Below, one piece after another: positions 25,422 to 37,211 of a DNA stretch of 64,000 bases; the first letter of the stretch is position 1, and each line of letters starts with the position of its first letter. Made by a program: the position numbers and the translations under genes. The notes under the pieces were generated by a model. The model ran no database searches. It saw nothing but the letters and a program-made list of their open reading frames with translations, and was not told the origin of the DNA. The stretch lies in contig NZ_LMQN01000015.1 in the NCBI RefSeq assembly GCF_001425355.1, positions 109,862 to 173,861 of the forward strand, in the 5' to 3' direction. This DNA is from Chryseobacterium sp. Leaf405. Its GTDB lineage: Bacteria; Bacteroidota; Bacteroidia; Flavobacteriales; Weeksellaceae.

Positions 25422-28400
25422 ATGAGTAAAACAACACCTACAACTAGGGGAAATCAGAGAATTAACTTCTCTTCAGCGAAAGGAAAAATCATCACTCCTG
25501 ACTTCCTGGATATCCAGATTGAGTCTTTCAGTGAGTTTTTTCAGCTTGATACGCTTCCTGAAGACAGAACTGACGAAGGTTTGTACAGAACCTTCCAGGA
25601 AAATTTCCCGATTACCGATTCTAGAAACCAATTCGTTTTGGAGTTCATAGATTATTTGGTCGATTCTCCACGTTATTCAATCGATGAGTGTGTGGAAAGA
25701 GGATTGACGTATTCAGTACCTCTTAAAGCAAGACTTAAATTGTATTGTACAGACCCTGAGCACGAGGATTTCCAAACTGTGGTTCAGGATGTATATTTAG
25801 GCCCGGTTCCTTACATGACGCCTAGCGGATCTTTCATCATCAATGGTGCAGAGAGAGTTATCGTTACGCAGTTACACCGTTCACCTGGTGTATTCTTCGG
25901 ACAGACTTACCACGCAAACGGAACTAAATTGTACTATTCAAGAATTATCCCTTTTAAAGGATCTTGGATGGAATTTACTACGGATATCAACAGCGTAATG
26001 TATGCGTATATTGACCGTAAGAAAAAGTTACCATTAACTACTTTATTAAGAGCTATCGGTTTTGAATCTGATAAGGATATCCTTCAGATCTTCGACCTTG
26101 CTGAGGAAGTGAAAGTTTCCAAAGCTGCCCTTAAAAAAGTAGAAGGAAGAACATTGGCTGCGAGAGTATTGAACACTTGGTTCGAGGATTTCGTAGACGA
26201 AGATACAGGTGAAGTAGTTTCTATCGAAAGAAACGAAATCATCTTAGATAGAGAAACTATTCTTGAAAAAGAACATTTAGATCTTATTCTTGATGCAGGT
26301 GTGAAATCTATTTTGATTCACAAAGAAAATGCAAATGAATTCTCTATTATCCAGAATACATTACAAAAAGACCCTACTAACTCTGAGAAAGAAGCGGTAG
26401 AGTATATTTACCGTCAGTTAAGAAATGCAGATCCACCAGATGAGGAAACTGCAAGAGGAATTATCGAAAAATTATTCTTCTCTGAGCAAAGATATTCATT
26501 GGGAGAAGTGGGACGTTACAGACTAAACAAAAAGTTAGGTCTAAACATTCCTACGGGTACTGAGGTTCTTACGAAAGAAGATATCATTGCGATTGTAAGA
26601 CACTTGATCGAGTTGGTAAACTCTAAAGCAGAGGTTGATGATATCGATCACTTATCAAACAGAAGAATTAAAACTGTTGGTGAGCAATTGGCAGGACAGT
26701 TCGGTGTAGGTCTTTCGAGAATTGCAAGAACAATCAAGGAAAGAATGAACGTTAGAGATAACGAAATCTTTACTCCTCTTGATCTTGTTAATGCTAAAAC
26801 GTTGACATCTGTAATTAACTCATTCTTTGGTACCAACCAGCTTTCTCAGTTTATGGACCAAACCAACCCGCTATCAGAAATCACGCACAAGCGTAGACTT
26901 TCTGCACTAGGGCCTGGTGGTTTATCAAGAGAAAGAGCAGGTTTCGAGGTTCGTGACGTTCACCATACTCACTACGGAAGAATTTGTCCGATTGAAACTC
27001 CGGAAGGACCAAACATCGGTTTGATTTCATCTTTAGGTATTTATGCCAAAATCAACAGACTTGGTTTCATCGAAACTCCATATAGAAAAGTAGAAGGTGG
27101 TAAGATTGATCTTGCTGCTGATCCTATTTATTTAAATGCGGAAGACGAAGAAGACAAAGTAATTGCTCAGGCAAACGTTGAATTGAGTGATAACGGTGAT
27201 TTCTTAACAGACAGAATTATTGCAAGATTGGATGGTGATTATCCGGTAGTTGAACCAGCTCAGGTTAATCTTATCGACGTTGCACCAAACCAGATTTCCG
27301 GTATTTCAGCTTCATTGATTCCTTTCCTGGAACATGATGATGCGAACCGTGCATTGATGGGATCTAACATGATGCGTCAGGCAGTTCCTTTGTTGAAGCC
27401 ACAAGCTCCAATTGTAGGTACAGGTCTGGAACAGCAGGTTGCAAGAGATTCAAGAATCTTAATTAACGCTGAAGGTACGGGTACTGTAGAGTACGTAGAT
27501 GCTGACAAAATCGTTATTAAATATGAAAGAAGTGAAGACGAAGATTTAGTACAATTCGAGTCTGCTACTAAAACATATAAATTAACTAAGTTCAGAAAAA
27601 CCAACCAGAGTACAACAATTACCCTAAGACCAAACGTAAGAGTAGGTGATGTAGTGGAAAAAGGACAGGTACTTTGTGACGGTTATGCTACTGAAAAAGG
27701 AGAATTGGCTCTTGGTAGAAACTTAGTGGTTGCGTTTATGCCTTGGAAAGGATACAACTTCGAGGATGCAATCGTAATTAATGAAAAAGTTGTACGTGAA
27801 GACTGGTTTACTTCAATCCACGTAGATGAATACTCTCTTGAAGTTCGTGATACCAAACTAGGTATGGAAGAATTAACAGCAGATATTCCAAACGTTTCTG
27901 AAGAAGCTACCAAAGATCTTGACGAGAACGGTATGATCAGAATTGGTGCAGATGTGAAGCCTGGAGATATTATGATCGGTAAGATCACTCCAAAAGGTGA
28001 GTCTGACCCAACTCCGGAAGAAAAACTTTTGAGAGCAATCTTTGGTGACAAAGCTGGTGATGTAAAGGATGCTTCATTGAAAGCTGACTCTTCATTAAGA
28101 GGTGTTGTGATCAACAAAAAGTTATTCTCAAGAAATATCAAAGACAAAAAGAAAAGAACTGAAGAAAAACTTAAGCTTGAAGAGATTGAAAATACTTACA
28201 AAGCTAAGTTTGATGAGTTGAGAAATACTTTAATTGAAAAATTAAACATTCTTGTCAGCGGTAAAACTTCTCAGGGAGTTACCAACGATTTAGATGAAGA
28301 AATCATCAGCAAAGGGGTGAAATTCACTCACAAATTGTTGACTTCAGTTGAAGATTATGTAAACGTTAGCGGTTCAGACTGGACTGTTGATAACGATAAA

Positions 28401-29243
28401 AATGAACTGATCAAACAGTTAATTCACAACTACAAAATCAAATTCAACGATATTCAAGGAGTTAAAAACCGTGAGAAATTCGCAATTTCTATCGGAGATG
28501 AGCTTCCAGCAGGTATCATGAAGTTGGCTAAAGTATATATCGCTAAAAAACGTAAGCTGAATGTAGGGGATAAAATGGCAGGACGTCACGGTAACAAAGG
28601 TATCGTTTCAAGAATCGTTCGTGAAGAAGATATGCCATTCCTGGAAGACGGAACACCGGTAGATATCGTATTGAATCCACTTGGGGTACCTTCCCGTATG
28701 AACATCGGTCAGATCTATGAAACAGTTCTTGGATGGGCTGGTCAGAGATTAGGAATGACGTTCGCTACACCAATCTTTGATGGAGCTACGCTTGATCAGA
28801 TTACAGAATATACTGAGAAAGCAGGAGTTCCTAAATTCGGTCACACTCACCTTTATGATGGCGGTACCGGAGAAAGATTTACTCAGGCTGCAACTGTTGG
28901 TATCATCTATATGTTGAAATTAGGACACATGGTTGATGACAAAATGCACGCACGTTCTATCGGACCTTACTCATTGATTACTCAGCAGCCGTTAGGAGGT
29001 AAAGCTCAGTTCGGAGGTCAGAGATTCGGAGAGATGGAGGTTTGGGCTCTTGAAGCATTCGGAGCATCGAATATCCTGAGAGAGATCCTTACTGTGAAGT
29101 CGGATGACGTGATTGGTAGAGCGAAAACTTATGAAGCAATTGCAAAAGGTGAATCTATGCCTGAACCAGGTATTCCAGAATCATTCAATGTATTACTTCA
29201 CGAGCTACAAGGTCTTGGATTAGACGTAAGATTGGAGGAGTAA
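25422..29243 (+). CDS. rpoB: RNA polymerase beta subunit
   Basis: Core polymerase subunit of 1273 residues, the expected length for Bacteroidota. The rifampicin region is [20 protein letters not shown] followed by [12 protein letters not shown]. The residues equivalent to E. coli D516, H526 and S531 are the sensitive types. The conserved segments [27 protein letters not shown] and the C-terminal [20 protein letters not shown] are present. rpoC follows after 101 bp. Confidence 0.98.
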   Translation: MSKTTPTTRGNQRINFSSAKGKIITPDFLDIQIESFSEFFQLDTLPEDRTDEGLYRTFQENFPITDSRNQFVLEFIDYLVDSPRYSIDECVERGLTYSVPLKARLKLYCTDPEHEDFQTVVQDVYLGPVPYMTPSGSFIINGAERVIVTQLHRSPGVFFGQTYHANGTKLYYSRIIPFKGSWMEFTTDINSVMYAYIDRKKKLPLTTLLRAIGFESDKDILQIFDLAEEVKVSKAALKKVEGRTLAARVLNTWFEDFVDEDTGEVVSIERNEIILDRETILEKEHLDLILDAGVKSILIHKENANEFSIIQNTLQKDPTNSEKEAVEYIYRQLRNADPPDEETARGIIEKLFFSEQRYSLGEVGRYRLNKKLGLNIPTGTEVLTKEDIIAIVRHLIELVNSKAEVDDIDHLSNRRIKTVGEQLAGQFGVGLSRIARTIKERMNVRDNEIFTPLDLVNAKTLTSVINSFFGTNQLSQFMDQTNPLSEITHKRRLSALGPGGLSRERAGFEVRDVHHTHYGRICPIETPEGPNIGLISSLGIYAKINRLGFIETPYRKVEGGKIDLAADPIYLNAEDEEDKVIAQANVELSDNGDFLTDRIIARLDGDYPVVEPAQVNLIDVAPNQISGISASLIPFLEHDDANRALMGSNMMRQAVPLLKPQAPIVGTGLEQQVARDSRILINAEGTGTVEYVDADKIVIKYERSEDEDLVQFESATKTYKLTKFRKTNQSTTITLRPNVRVGDVVEKGQVLCDGYATEKGELALGRNLVVAFMPWKGYNFEDAIVINEKVVREDWFTSIHVDEYSLEVRDTKLGMEELTADIPNVSEEATKDLDENGMIRIGADVKPGDIMIGKITPKGESDPTPEEKLLRAIFGDKAGDVKDASLKADSSLRGVVINKKLFSRNIKDKKKRTEEKLKLEEIENTYKAKFDELRNTLIEKLNILVSGKTSQGVTNDLDEEIISKGVKFTHKLLTSVEDYVNVSGSDWTVDNDKNELIKQLIHNYKIKFNDIQGVKNREKFAISIGDELPAGIMKLAKVYIAKKRKLNVGDKMAGRHGNKGIVSRIVREEDMPFLEDGTPVDIVLNPLGVPSRMNIGQIYETVLGWAGQRLGMTFATPIFDGATLDQITEYTEKAGVPKFGHTHLYDGGTGERFTQAATVGIIYMLKLGHMVDDKMHARSIGPYSLITQQPLGGKAQFGGQRFGEMEVWALEAFGASNILREILTVKSDDVIGRAKTYEAIAKGESMPEPGIPESFNVLLHELQGLGLDVRLEE

Positions 29244-29344
29244 ATTAAGATTTAATTATTTAAAAATTAAAGAATTAATTAACTCCGAGATATAAGAGAG
29301 AAAGTAACATTTCAATCTTTAATCTTTTAATCAAAAATAAAATT

Positions 29345-32300
29345 ATGTCAAATAAAAATAAATCAAGTAGATTTAATAAAATAACCATCGGTTTAGCTTC
29401 TCCTGAGTCTATTTTACAGGACTCAAGAGGGGAGGTTCTTAAGCCGGAAACTATTAACTACAGAACGCACAAACCTGAGAGAGACGGGTTGTTCTGTGAA
29501 AAAATCTTCGGTCCTGTAAAAGATTACGAATGTGCTTGTGGTAAATACAAGAGAATTCGTTACAAAGGGATCGTTTGTGACCGTTGTGGAGTAGAGGTGA
29601 CGGAGAAAAAAGTGCGTAGAGAAAGAATCGGACACATCGGTTTGGTTGTTCCTATTGCTCACATTTGGTATTTCCGTTCTTTACCAAACAAAATCGGTTA
29701 CCTTTTAGGTATTCCTTCTAAGAAATTAGATATGATCATCTATTACGAGAGATATGTTGTTATTCAACAGGGTATCGCTAAGAAATTGGATGGCTCTGAT
29801 TTTGATGATAAAGAATTCCTTACAGAAGAGGAATACCTTGATATTATGGAAACTCTTCCTGTAGAAAACCAGTATCTTGACGATTCTGATCCAAACAAAT
29901 TCATTGCTAAAATGGGTGCTGAAGCTGTTGAGGAATTATTGAAAAGAATTGATCTTGATGCATTGTCTTTCGATTTGAGACATAAAGCTCACAACGAAGG
30001 TTCTAAGCAAAGAAGAACAGAAGCTCTGAAAAGATTGAACGTTGTAGAGGCATTGAGAGGTGCAAATACAAGAATGATCAACAGACCAGAGTGGATGATC
30101 ATGCGTGTACTTCCTGTAATTCCACCAGAATTAAGACCATTAGTTCCATTGGATGGAGGACGTTTCGCTACTTCTGACTTAAATGACCTTTACAGAAGAG
30201 TTATTATCAGAAACAACCGTTTGAAGAGATTATTGGAGATCAAAGCTCCTGAAGTAATCTTAAGAAACGAGAAGCGTATGCTTCAGGAATCAGTAGATTC
30301 ATTATTCGATAATACAAGAAAATCTTCAGCTGTAAAATCTGAATCAAACAGACCGTTGAAATCACTTTCAGATTCATTGAAAGGTAAGCAAGGTCGTTTC
30401 CGTCAGAACTTATTAGGAAAAAGGGTAGATTACTCGGCGCGTTCGGTAATTGTTGTAGGTCCAAACTTACAGCTTCACGAATGTGGTATTCCTAAAGATA
30501 TGGCTGCTGAGCTTTACAAACCATTTATCATCAGAAAACTGATTGAAAGAGGAATTGTAAAAACAGTAAAATCTGCAAAGAGAATTATTGATAGAAAAGA
30601 ACCGGTAGTTTATGATATCCTAGAAAACGTGATGAAAGGTCACCCTGTTCTTCTGAACAGAGCACCTACGCTTCACAGATTGGGTATTCAGGCTTTCCAA
30701 CCTAAGATGATCGAAGGTAAGGCAATCCAACTACACCCATTGGTAACAACAGCCTTCAACGCCGATTTCGACGGTGACCAGATGGCGGTACACTTACCGT
30801 TAGGTCCGGAAGCGATCTTGGAAGCTCAGTTATTGATGTTAGGTTCTCAAAACATCTTGAACCCTGCAAACGGTTCTCCAATTACGGTACCTTCTCAGGA
30901 CATGGTTCTTGGTCTTTATTTTATGACTAAAGAATTAAGCTCTACGGAAGACAAAAAAGTTTTGGGAGAAGGTCTTGCATTCTACTCTCCAGAAGAAGCG
31001 GAAATCGCTTATGCTGAAGGTAGAGTTTCATTGAATGCTAAGGTAAGATGTAGACTACCAGTTAAGGAAGAAGGTGTAATCACAACTAAATTGATTGAAA
31101 CTTCTGTTGGTAGAATCTTATTCAACCAGATCGTTCCTAAACAGTCAGGGTATATTAATGAACTTCTTACTAAGAAATCATTAAGAAACGTTATCGGTAG
31201 AGTTTTAGCTGATACAGATTTCCCTACAACGGTGAAGTTCCTGGATGCAATGAAAGACTTAGGATATTCAAATGCATTCAAAGGAGGTCTTTCATTCTCA
31301 TTAGGTGATATTGTTGTTCCTGTTGAGAAAAAGCAGATGATTGCTACTTCAATTGAAACTGTAGACGAAATTAGAGCTAACTATAACATGGGTCTAATTA
31401 CCGATACAGAAAGATATAACCAGGTAATTGACGTTTGGACAAATACCAACGCCGGATTAACTGAAATGATCATGAGCAGAATGAAAACTGACCAAGGTGG
31501 GTTCAACTCTGTATACATGATGCTTGATTCTGGAGCAAGGGGTTCTAAGGAACAGATCCGTCAGTTATCAGGGATGAGAGGTTTGATGGCAAAACCGCAG
31601 AAAGCTGGGTCTACCGGTGCGGAAATTATCGAAAACCCGATCCTTGCAAACTTTAAAGAAGGTCTTTCTATCTTAGAATACTTTATCTCTACTCACGGTG
31701 CTCGTAAGGGTCTTGCGGATACCGCTCTTAAGACAGCCGATGCTGGTTACTTAACGAGAAGATTGGTAGACGTTGCACAGGATGTTATCGTTACAGAAGA
31801 TGACTGTGGAACTTTAAGAGGTACAGAAGTTACTGCGCTTAAGAAAAATGATGAGATTGTTGAAAGAATCTCTGAAAGAATCTTAGGTAGAGTTTCTTTA
31901 CATAATATTTACGATCCTGAAAGTGATGATGTTATCGCAGAAGCTGATCAGGTAATTACTGAGCAGTTAGCTAAGAGAATTGAAGAAGCAGGTTTAGAAG
32001 CTGTTGAAGTTCGTTCTCCATTAACTTGTGAAGCTAAGAAAGGTATCTGTGCTAAATGTTACGGTAGAAACTTGGCAACAGGTAAGATGATTCACATGGG
32101 TGAAGCTGTAGGGGTTATCGGAGCACAATCAATTGGTGAACCGGGAACTCAGTTAACATTGAGAACTTTCCACCAGGGTGGGGTTTCAACAAACGTATCA
32201 GAAAATCCATCTATCGTTGCAAGAAGAGACGGTATCGTAGAATTGGATGAAGTAAGAACAATTACTTCTGAAGACGAAAACGGTAACACTGCTGAAGTAG

Positions 32301-33610
32301 TAGTGTCTCGTACAACAGAATTCAGATTGGTTGCTGATAATGAAGCTAGAACTCCATTAATGGTTGCCAACGTACCTTACGGTGCTATATTAGCTGTAAA
32401 ACCAGGTGATAAAGTGAGCAAAGGTGATCTTATCTGTAAGTGGGATGCATATAACGCAGTTATCATTGCAGAAACTTCAGGTAAGGTAGAATACGAAGAT
32501 ATTATCCAGGGTATTTCATTCCAATTGGAAATTGACGAAGCTACAGGATTCGAAGAGAAAGTAATCTCTGAATCTAGAAATAAGAAAGCCGTACCTACTT
32601 TGAAGGTGGTAGATTCTAAAGGTGTTGAACAGAAAGGTTACAACTTACCGGTAGGAGCCCACTTAATGGTAAACGATGGTGAAAAAATTAAAGCTGGTAA
32701 AGTTTTAATTAAAATCCCAAGAAAAGCTGCAAAGACAGGGGATATCACCGGAGGTCTTCCGAGAGTTACCGAATTATTCGAAGCAAGAAACCCTTCAAAC
32801 CCGGCGGTTGTTACAGAAATCGATGGGGTAGTTTCTTATGGAAAAATTAAGAGAGGTAACCGTGAATTGATCGTTGAAGCTAAAACTGGTGAAAGAAAAA
32901 TTTATTTAGTTAAATTATCAAACCAGATCTTAGTACAGGAGAATGACTTCGTGAGAGCTGGTTCGCCACTTTCTGATGGTTCAATCACTCCAGACGATAT
33001 CTTAAGAATCAAAGGTCCAACTGCGGTTCAGGAATATTTAGTAAATGAAATTCAGGAAGTTTACCGTCTACAAGGGGTAAAAATCGATGATAAGCACTTC
33101 GAAATTATCGTAAGACAGATGATGACGAAAGTATCTATCGTTGATGGAGGTGATACTCAGTTCCTTGAAGGTGCTCTTGAGCACAAATATGACTTCTTGG
33201 AAGAGAACAACAGAGTTTTCGGACTTAAAGTAGTTGTAAATGCTGGAGATTCTAAGTCATTCCAACCGGGTCAGATGATTACTGCAAGAGAATTAAGAGA
33301 CGAAAACTCTAAATTGAAGCGTGAAGATCAGGCTTTAGTTGAAGTAAGAGAAGCTTTACCTGCTACAGCAACACCTGTATTGCAAGGTATTACAAGAGCA
33401 GCTCTTCAGACTAAGTCATTTATGTCTGCAGCATCATTCCAGGAAACAACGAAGGTTCTTAACGAAGCGGCTGTTGCTGGTAAAATTGACTTCTTGAGCG
33501 GTCTTAAAGAAAATGTAATTGTAGGACACAGAATCCCTGCAGGTACAGGTCTTAAAGAATATCAAAACGTGATCGTAGGTTCTAAGAAAGAATTCGAGGA
33601 TCTTAACTAA
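29345..33610 (+). CDS. rpoC: RNA polymerase beta' subunit
   Basis: Catalytic core subunit of 1421 residues. The first zinc site lies in [20 protein letters not shown] (about 60-80). The Mg-binding active site NADFDGDQM is near residue 474. The second zinc site contains [13 protein letters not shown], and the trigger-loop region follows ([15 protein letters not shown]). It is the last gene of the core block. Confidence 0.98.
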   Translation: MSNKNKSSRFNKITIGLASPESILQDSRGEVLKPETINYRTHKPERDGLFCEKIFGPVKDYECACGKYKRIRYKGIVCDRCGVEVTEKKVRRERIGHIGLVVPIAHIWYFRSLPNKIGYLLGIPSKKLDMIIYYERYVVIQQGIAKKLDGSDFDDKEFLTEEEYLDIMETLPVENQYLDDSDPNKFIAKMGAEAVEELLKRIDLDALSFDLRHKAHNEGSKQRRTEALKRLNVVEALRGANTRMINRPEWMIMRVLPVIPPELRPLVPLDGGRFATSDLNDLYRRVIIRNNRLKRLLEIKAPEVILRNEKRMLQESVDSLFDNTRKSSAVKSESNRPLKSLSDSLKGKQGRFRQNLLGKRVDYSARSVIVVGPNLQLHECGIPKDMAAELYKPFIIRKLIERGIVKTVKSAKRIIDRKEPVVYDILENVMKGHPVLLNRAPTLHRLGIQAFQPKMIEGKAIQLHPLVTTAFNADFDGDQMAVHLPLGPEAILEAQLLMLGSQNILNPANGSPITVPSQDMVLGLYFMTKELSSTEDKKVLGEGLAFYSPEEAEIAYAEGRVSLNAKVRCRLPVKEEGVITTKLIETSVGRILFNQIVPKQSGYINELLTKKSLRNVIGRVLADTDFPTTVKFLDAMKDLGYSNAFKGGLSFSLGDIVVPVEKKQMIATSIETVDEIRANYNMGLITDTERYNQVIDVWTNTNAGLTEMIMSRMKTDQGGFNSVYMMLDSGARGSKEQIRQLSGMRGLMAKPQKAGSTGAEIIENPILANFKEGLSILEYFISTHGARKGLADTALKTADAGYLTRRLVDVAQDVIVTEDDCGTLRGTEVTALKKNDEIVERISERILGRVSLHNIYDPESDDVIAEADQVITEQLAKRIEEAGLEAVEVRSPLTCEAKKGICAKCYGRNLATGKMIHMGEAVGVIGAQSIGEPGTQLTLRTFHQGGVSTNVSENPSIVARRDGIVELDEVRTITSEDENGNTAEVVVSRTTEFRLVADNEARTPLMVANVPYGAILAVKPGDKVSKGDLICKWDAYNAVIIAETSGKVEYEDIIQGISFQLEIDEATGFEEKVISESRNKKAVPTLKVVDSKGVEQKGYNLPVGAHLMVNDGEKIKAGKVLIKIPRKAAKTGDITGGLPRVTELFEARNPSNPAVVTEIDGVVSYGKIKRGNRELIVEAKTGERKIYLVKLSNQILVQENDFVRAGSPLSDGSITPDDILRIKGPTAVQEYLVNEIQEVYRLQGVKIDDKHFEIIVRQMMTKVSIVDGGDTQFLEGALEHKYDFLEENNRVFGLKVVVNAGDSKSFQPGQMITARELRDENSKLKREDQALVEVREALPATATPVLQGITRAALQTKSFMSAASFQETTKVLNEAAVAGKIDFLSGLKENVIVGHRIPAGTGLKEYQNVIVGSKKEFEDLN

Positions 33611-33697
33611 AATTAATGTTTCGGAAATTTGAGGTTTGGATTTATTTTTATATTTTCACAACCTCAAAATTTCGAATAAAAAAAATATTTTATAACA

Positions 33698-34003
33698 ATG
33701 GACAACAATCAAAATCCGCAAGACGGAAACATCAACATCGAATTGAACGAAATGGTAGCTGCAGGAGTTTATGCAAACCTTGCTTTGGTAAACCACTCTC
33801 CATCTGAATTCGTTGTAGATTTCATCCAGTTAATGCCAGGTGTACAACAAGCTAAAGTAAGATCAAGAATTATTCTTGCTCCTCTTCACGCTAAAAGAGT
33901 ACTTTCTGCTCTTCAACAAAACATCACAAACTACGAACAACAATTTGGTGAAATCAAAGAAGTTGAGCCTTTCGTATTAGGTGGAAACAACGTACAAGCT
34001 TAA
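33698..34003 (+). CDS. DUF3467 family protein
   Basis: Small protein of 101 residues with the family core GVYANLALVNHSPSEFVVDF and the segment ILAPLHAKRVLSALQQNI. The function is unknown. The gene directly follows rpoC (87 bp) and ends in a strong terminator, so it may be cotranscribed with the polymerase genes. No signal peptide or membrane segment. Confidence 0.88.
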   Translation: MDNNQNPQDGNINIELNEMVAAGVYANLALVNHSPSEFVVDFIQLMPGVQQAKVRSRIILAPLHAKRVLSALQQNITNYEQQFGEIKEVEPFVLGGNNVQA

Positions 34004-34031
34004 GATTTTTTCTTAATCATAATACATAAGA

Positions 34032-34060
34032 ATGCCTCAGTGAAAACTGGGGCATTTTTT
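34032..34060 (+). terminator. Terminator after the DUF3467 gene
   Basis: ATGCCTCAGT pairs with ACTGGGGCAT (one wobble) around a GAAA tetraloop, followed by T-rich sequence. Confidence 0.9.
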
Positions 34061-34133
34061 ATTGAATCGTAATACCACATTTTTTAAATAACTCAAATAG
34101 ATAAAAAAAAAACATCCCAATCTATCTATTTTA

Positions 34134-34141
34134 TATATTTG
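34134..34141 (+). promoter_or_regulatory. Promoter -7 element of the CRP-family gene
   Basis: TATATTTG. It overlaps a possible TTG start at 34139, which rules that start out and supports ATG 34166. Confidence 0.65.
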
Positions 34142-34165
34142 CGTGTTGAATATGATATACGGGAT

Positions 34166-34816
34166 ATGATAAATAATCAGTTTATTCTTAATAGATTTGG
34201 TTTCTTAGGCAGTGATTTTGCGAATGAAATTCAAAAACATGCCGTTTTAACTAATATAAAAGCAAAAACAGAGGTCATCAGAGAAGGTCAAAAAAATAAG
34301 TTTGTCCCCTTTGTAATCACGGGTTCTGTAAAAGTGTATTCTCTCAATGACGGCAGAGAATTGATCTACTATTATGTAAGACCCAACGACAGTTGTCTGA
34401 TGACTTTTTCTTCGATTTTTAATGATTATACGAGTAAAATATATGCAATCGCAGAGGAAGATTCTGAAGTAATGCTTATTCCGGTGTCAGTAATCCATGA
34501 ATGGTTAATTAAATATCCTGAAATCAACAGAATTTTTTATAGTGAATATCACAGACGATTTTCTGACGTAATGAATATGGTAAATGATGCCGTTTTCCAT
34601 AAGCTTGATAAAAGAGTTTTAAATTATATTAAGCAGCAGATAGAACTTACAGGACAGAATCCTATAAGGCTTACTCATCGGGAAATTGCCAGTAATTTGG
34701 GAACTTCACGAGAAGTGGTAAGCCGTGTAATGAAAAAAGTGGAAAATGAAGGAGAAATTATTCAGACGAAAGAAGGGATAAAAATGCCTGAAAATGAAAA
34801 TGTTAGATTTAACTAA
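34166..34816 (+). CDS. CRP/FNR-family transcription regulator
   Basis: Regulator of 216 residues with an N-terminal cyclic-nucleotide-binding-type sensor (VIREGQKNKFVPFVITGSVK; NDGRELIYYYVRPND) and a C-terminal winged helix (LTHREIASNLGTSREVVSRVMK). The recognition helix has R-E-x-x-x-R, the CRP residues that read TGTGA, and a perfect TGTGA-N6-TCACA box lies 52 bp past its stop. No Fe-S cysteine cluster is seen in the sensor, so it is not a classical oxygen-sensing FNR. The effector is unknown. It probably activates the redox operon that follows. Confidence 0.88.
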   Translation: MINNQFILNRFGFLGSDFANEIQKHAVLTNIKAKTEVIREGQKNKFVPFVITGSVKVYSLNDGRELIYYYVRPNDSCLMTFSSIFNDYTSKIYAIAEEDSEVMLIPVSVIHEWLIKYPEINRIFYSEYHRRFSDVMNMVNDAVFHKLDKRVLNYIKQQIELTGQNPIRLTHREIASNLGTSREVVSRVMKKVENEGEIIQTKEGIKMPENENVRFN

Positions 34817-34867
34817 TATAAAAGTTTTAAGAGAGTAATAGCTGTTATTGATAGAAACTATGTGCTC

Positions 34868-34913
34868 TGTGACTTTTATCACACGATTTTAAACTGATAA
34901 GTCTATAAGTTTG
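34868..34913 (+). promoter_or_regulatory. CRP-type operator and promoter of the envelope redox operon
   Basis: TGTGA CTTTTA TCACA at 34868-34883 is a perfect CRP consensus half-site pair. The -7 element TAAGTTTG is at 34906-34913 and no -33 box is present. With a start near 34917 the box centre falls at about -41.5, the class II activator position. Confidence 0.75.
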
Positions 34914-34940
34914 TCATACAATTTTTAATAATAAAAGTGC

Positions 34941-35786
34941 ATGACAAAAACTTTCTTACTTTTATCAATGTTAATCTCAGGATTTGCCTTTTCACAGGAA
35001 GATCTGCTGAAAGATATTGATACTATTCAAACTAAAAACACCGAAACTTCGCAGCCGGCTTTTAAAGCACTGCAGATCGTAACGGGACAATCCACAAAGC
35101 TTTCTGCCAAAAACGAATGGTACATTGTTGTAGCCCACCGTTTCGGCGACGTAAGCAAAGGATTCAAAGATTTCTTCGGATTAGATGATGCTTCTACCAA
35201 ATTGGGTGTTATCTATGGTGTGACAGACGGGATTTCTGTAAGCCTTTCCAGAGAAACCAATCTTAAAACTTTTGAAGGCGCTGTAAAGTATAAATTGCTT
35301 AAACAAAATGACAGTTTTCCTGTAGATGTTGTCGGGTACAATGTTATGGCATTAAATACAGATCTGAAAAAAGACAATTATCCACATCTGCAGTTTGGCG
35401 ACAGACTTTCTTATCTTACACAGGCTTTGATTTCCAGAAGATTCAGTGATGATTTTTCTTTACAGTTAACGCCGTCGTATGTTCACAAAAATTTATATGA
35501 ACCTTTAATTGAAGACAAAAATCAATTTCTGACAGGTTTGGGAGGTCGCTACAAGATTTCAAAAAGAATTTCCATTAATGCAGAATATTTTGTGAATTTC
35601 GACAATCACAGTTTCTACAAAAATCCTCTTTCATTAGGGATGGACGTAGAAACTGGAGGACACATTTTCCAGCTTTTATTTTCAAATTCTCAATTGAATT
35701 CAGATATTGGTTATTTGACAAATGCCGCCGGAAAGTGGGAAAAAGGACAGATTTTCTTTGGGTTTAATCTTTACAGAGTATTTTAA
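34941..35786 (+). CDS. DUF5777 family outer-membrane beta-barrel protein
   Basis: Predicted outer-membrane barrel of 281 residues with a signal peptide (cleavage near FAFSQ). It has alternating amphipathic strands, the segment WYIVVAHRFGDVSKGFKDFFGLD, and the C-terminal strand ending FFGFNLYRVF with a terminal aromatic residue, typical of barrel assembly. The family often stands beside cytochrome c and YceI genes in Bacteroidota. First gene of a tightly packed operon (2 bp to the next). Confidence 0.8.
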   Translation: MTKTFLLLSMLISGFAFSQEDLLKDIDTIQTKNTETSQPAFKALQIVTGQSTKLSAKNEWYIVVAHRFGDVSKGFKDFFGLDDASTKLGVIYGVTDGISVSLSRETNLKTFEGAVKYKLLKQNDSFPVDVVGYNVMALNTDLKKDNYPHLQFGDRLSYLTQALISRRFSDDFSLQLTPSYVHKNLYEPLIEDKNQFLTGLGGRYKISKRISINAEYFVNFDNHSFYKNPLSLGMDVETGGHIFQLLFSNSQLNSDIGYLTNAAGKWEKGQIFFGFNLYRVF

Positions 35787-35788
35787 TT

Positions 35789-36127
35789 ATGAAAAAGTTT
35801 ATGTATATCATTTCATCGGCAGTCGTATTCGTTGCCTGTGAAAGTAGAACCTACGAAGAAATCTCAGACAATACTCCCATTACACAGGTTGTAACTTTTA
35901 CCAACGATGTGAAGCCTATTATTGACGCCAATTGTGTCAGCTGCCATTCACCGGGTGCTCAGGCTTTAACGAATTATACTCAAGTGAAGAATAATATCGA
36001 TAACATCATCGACAGAATTGGAAGAGCCAACGGAGATCCTTTAAAAATGCCTCAGGGAGGAAGTTTATCTCCGGCACAAATTAATATTATCACCAAATGG
36101 AAAGCCGACGGGCTTCTCGAAAATTAA
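35789..36127 (+). CDS. Single-haem c-type cytochrome lipoprotein
   Basis: Protein of 112 residues with lipobox cysteine C17 (FVACESR). The haem-attachment motif is C49-V-S-C52-H53, and M87 in LKMPQGG is the likely second axial ligand. It is probably anchored to a periplasm-facing leaflet and carries electrons. It lies between the barrel and YceI genes. Confidence 0.85.
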   Translation: MKKFMYIISSAVVFVACESRTYEEISDNTPITQVVTFTNDVKPIIDANCVSCHSPGAQALTNYTQVKNNIDNIIDRIGRANGDPLKMPQGGSLSPAQINIITKWKADGLLEN

Positions 36128-36131
36128 AAGA

Positions 36132-36683
36132 ATGAATATGAAAAAGCTAGTATTATTTATTGTAGCATTATTTTTTACCAACCTTGTTTTTGCTCAAAAA
36201 TATGTTGCTAAAACAGGAAAAGTAACGTTCGAAGCGTCTGTACCTTTATTTGAAGACGTTTTTGCACAGGATGACAACAATGTGGCTGTTATCAATTCGG
36301 ATAATGGAGATTTCGCTTCAGTTTCTGTTGTTAAAAACTTTCATTTTAAAACAAAATTAATGGAAGAACATTTCAACGAAAGTTATGTGGAAACGGCAAA
36401 ATATCCGAAAGCAACTTTCAAAGGTAAAATTGTAAATTTTGATAAAACTAAATTATCTACATCACCTCAGAAATACACAGTTCAGGGAACTTTAAACTTT
36501 CATGGAGTTGATAAAGCTTATACGTCACAGGCAACAATCTATGCTAAAGACGGTAAAATTTATATGACTGGGGGATTTGTCGTAAAGTCAGCAGATCACA
36601 AAGTGACAATACCAAAAATGGTGTCTAAAAAAGTGGCAGAAACAGTGAATATTCAGTATAACTATGTTTTATCAAAACAATGA
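36132..36683 (+). CDS. YceI-family periplasmic lipid-binding protein
   Basis: YceI proteins form a lipocalin-like barrel that binds isoprenoid lipids such as quinones. The 183-residue product has a signal peptide (cleavage near LVFAQ). The family segment runs through FEASVPLFEDVFAQ, YPKATFKGKI and VQGTLNFHGVDKAY. ATG 36132 or 36138 could be the start. Its stop overlaps the next start by 4 nt. Confidence 0.85.
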   Translation: MNMKKLVLFIVALFFTNLVFAQKYVAKTGKVTFEASVPLFEDVFAQDDNNVAVINSDNGDFASVSVVKNFHFKTKLMEEHFNESYVETAKYPKATFKGKIVNFDKTKLSTSPQKYTVQGTLNFHGVDKAYTSQATIYAKDGKIYMTGGFVVKSADHKVTIPKMVSKKVAETVNIQYNYVLSKQ

Positions 36684-37207
36684 AAAAACTGATTGTTTTA
36701 ATGACTGTTTTTCTGAGCGTTACAGTAATTAATGCTCAGGAAAAAGCAAAATCTATTTTTGATATTGCAAGAAGCGGAACTGTAGCTGAGGTAGAAGATC
36801 TGATGAAACAGAACCCGGATATTATCAACCGAACCAATGAAAACGGCTTCTCACCATTGATTTTAGCTTGCTATAAAGGCAATGTGGAAGTGGCTGAATT
36901 TTTGATTGATCATGTAAAAGATGTCAATTATAAAAGTCAGGAAGGAACAGCTTTAGCGGGACTTTCTGTAAAATATAATAAGGTTTTGGTAGAGCATTTA
37001 CTTAAGAAAAATGCCGATCCCAATATCAAAGATGCTACAGGATCTACTCCTTTATTCTGGGCAGTGAAATTCGGGAATAAAGAATTAACAGAATTATTAC
37101 TTCAATACAAGGCAGACCAATCTATAAAAGACACAGAAGGAAAAACTCCTTTCGAATATGCCTTACAAACAAACAATAAAGAAATCATTAACCTACTTAA
37201 AAATTAA
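36680..37207 (+). CDS. Periplasmic ankyrin-repeat protein
   Basis: Protein of 175 residues with a signal peptide (cleavage near VINAQ) and about four ankyrin repeats (ENGFSPLILACYKGNVEVAE; TGSTPLFWAVKFGNKELTEL; EGKTPFEYALQTNNKEIINL). Periplasmic ankyrin proteins in other bacteria support catalases or other redox enzymes; that role here is only inference. Cotranslated with the YceI gene (ATGA overlap). Confidence 0.85.
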   Translation: MKKLIVLMTVFLSVTVINAQEKAKSIFDIARSGTVAEVEDLMKQNPDIINRTNENGFSPLILACYKGNVEVAEFLIDHVKDVNYKSQEGTALAGLSVKYNKVLVEHLLKKNADPNIKDATGSTPLFWAVKFGNKELTELLLQYKADQSIKDTEGKTPFEYALQTNNKEIINLLKN

Positions 37208-37211
37208 AAAT

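Noticed and set aside
33616..33807. Open frame of 63 codons starting just after rpoC
   Set aside because: It overlaps the DUF3467 gene in another frame and is not protein-like; the DUF3467 frame has clear family segments.
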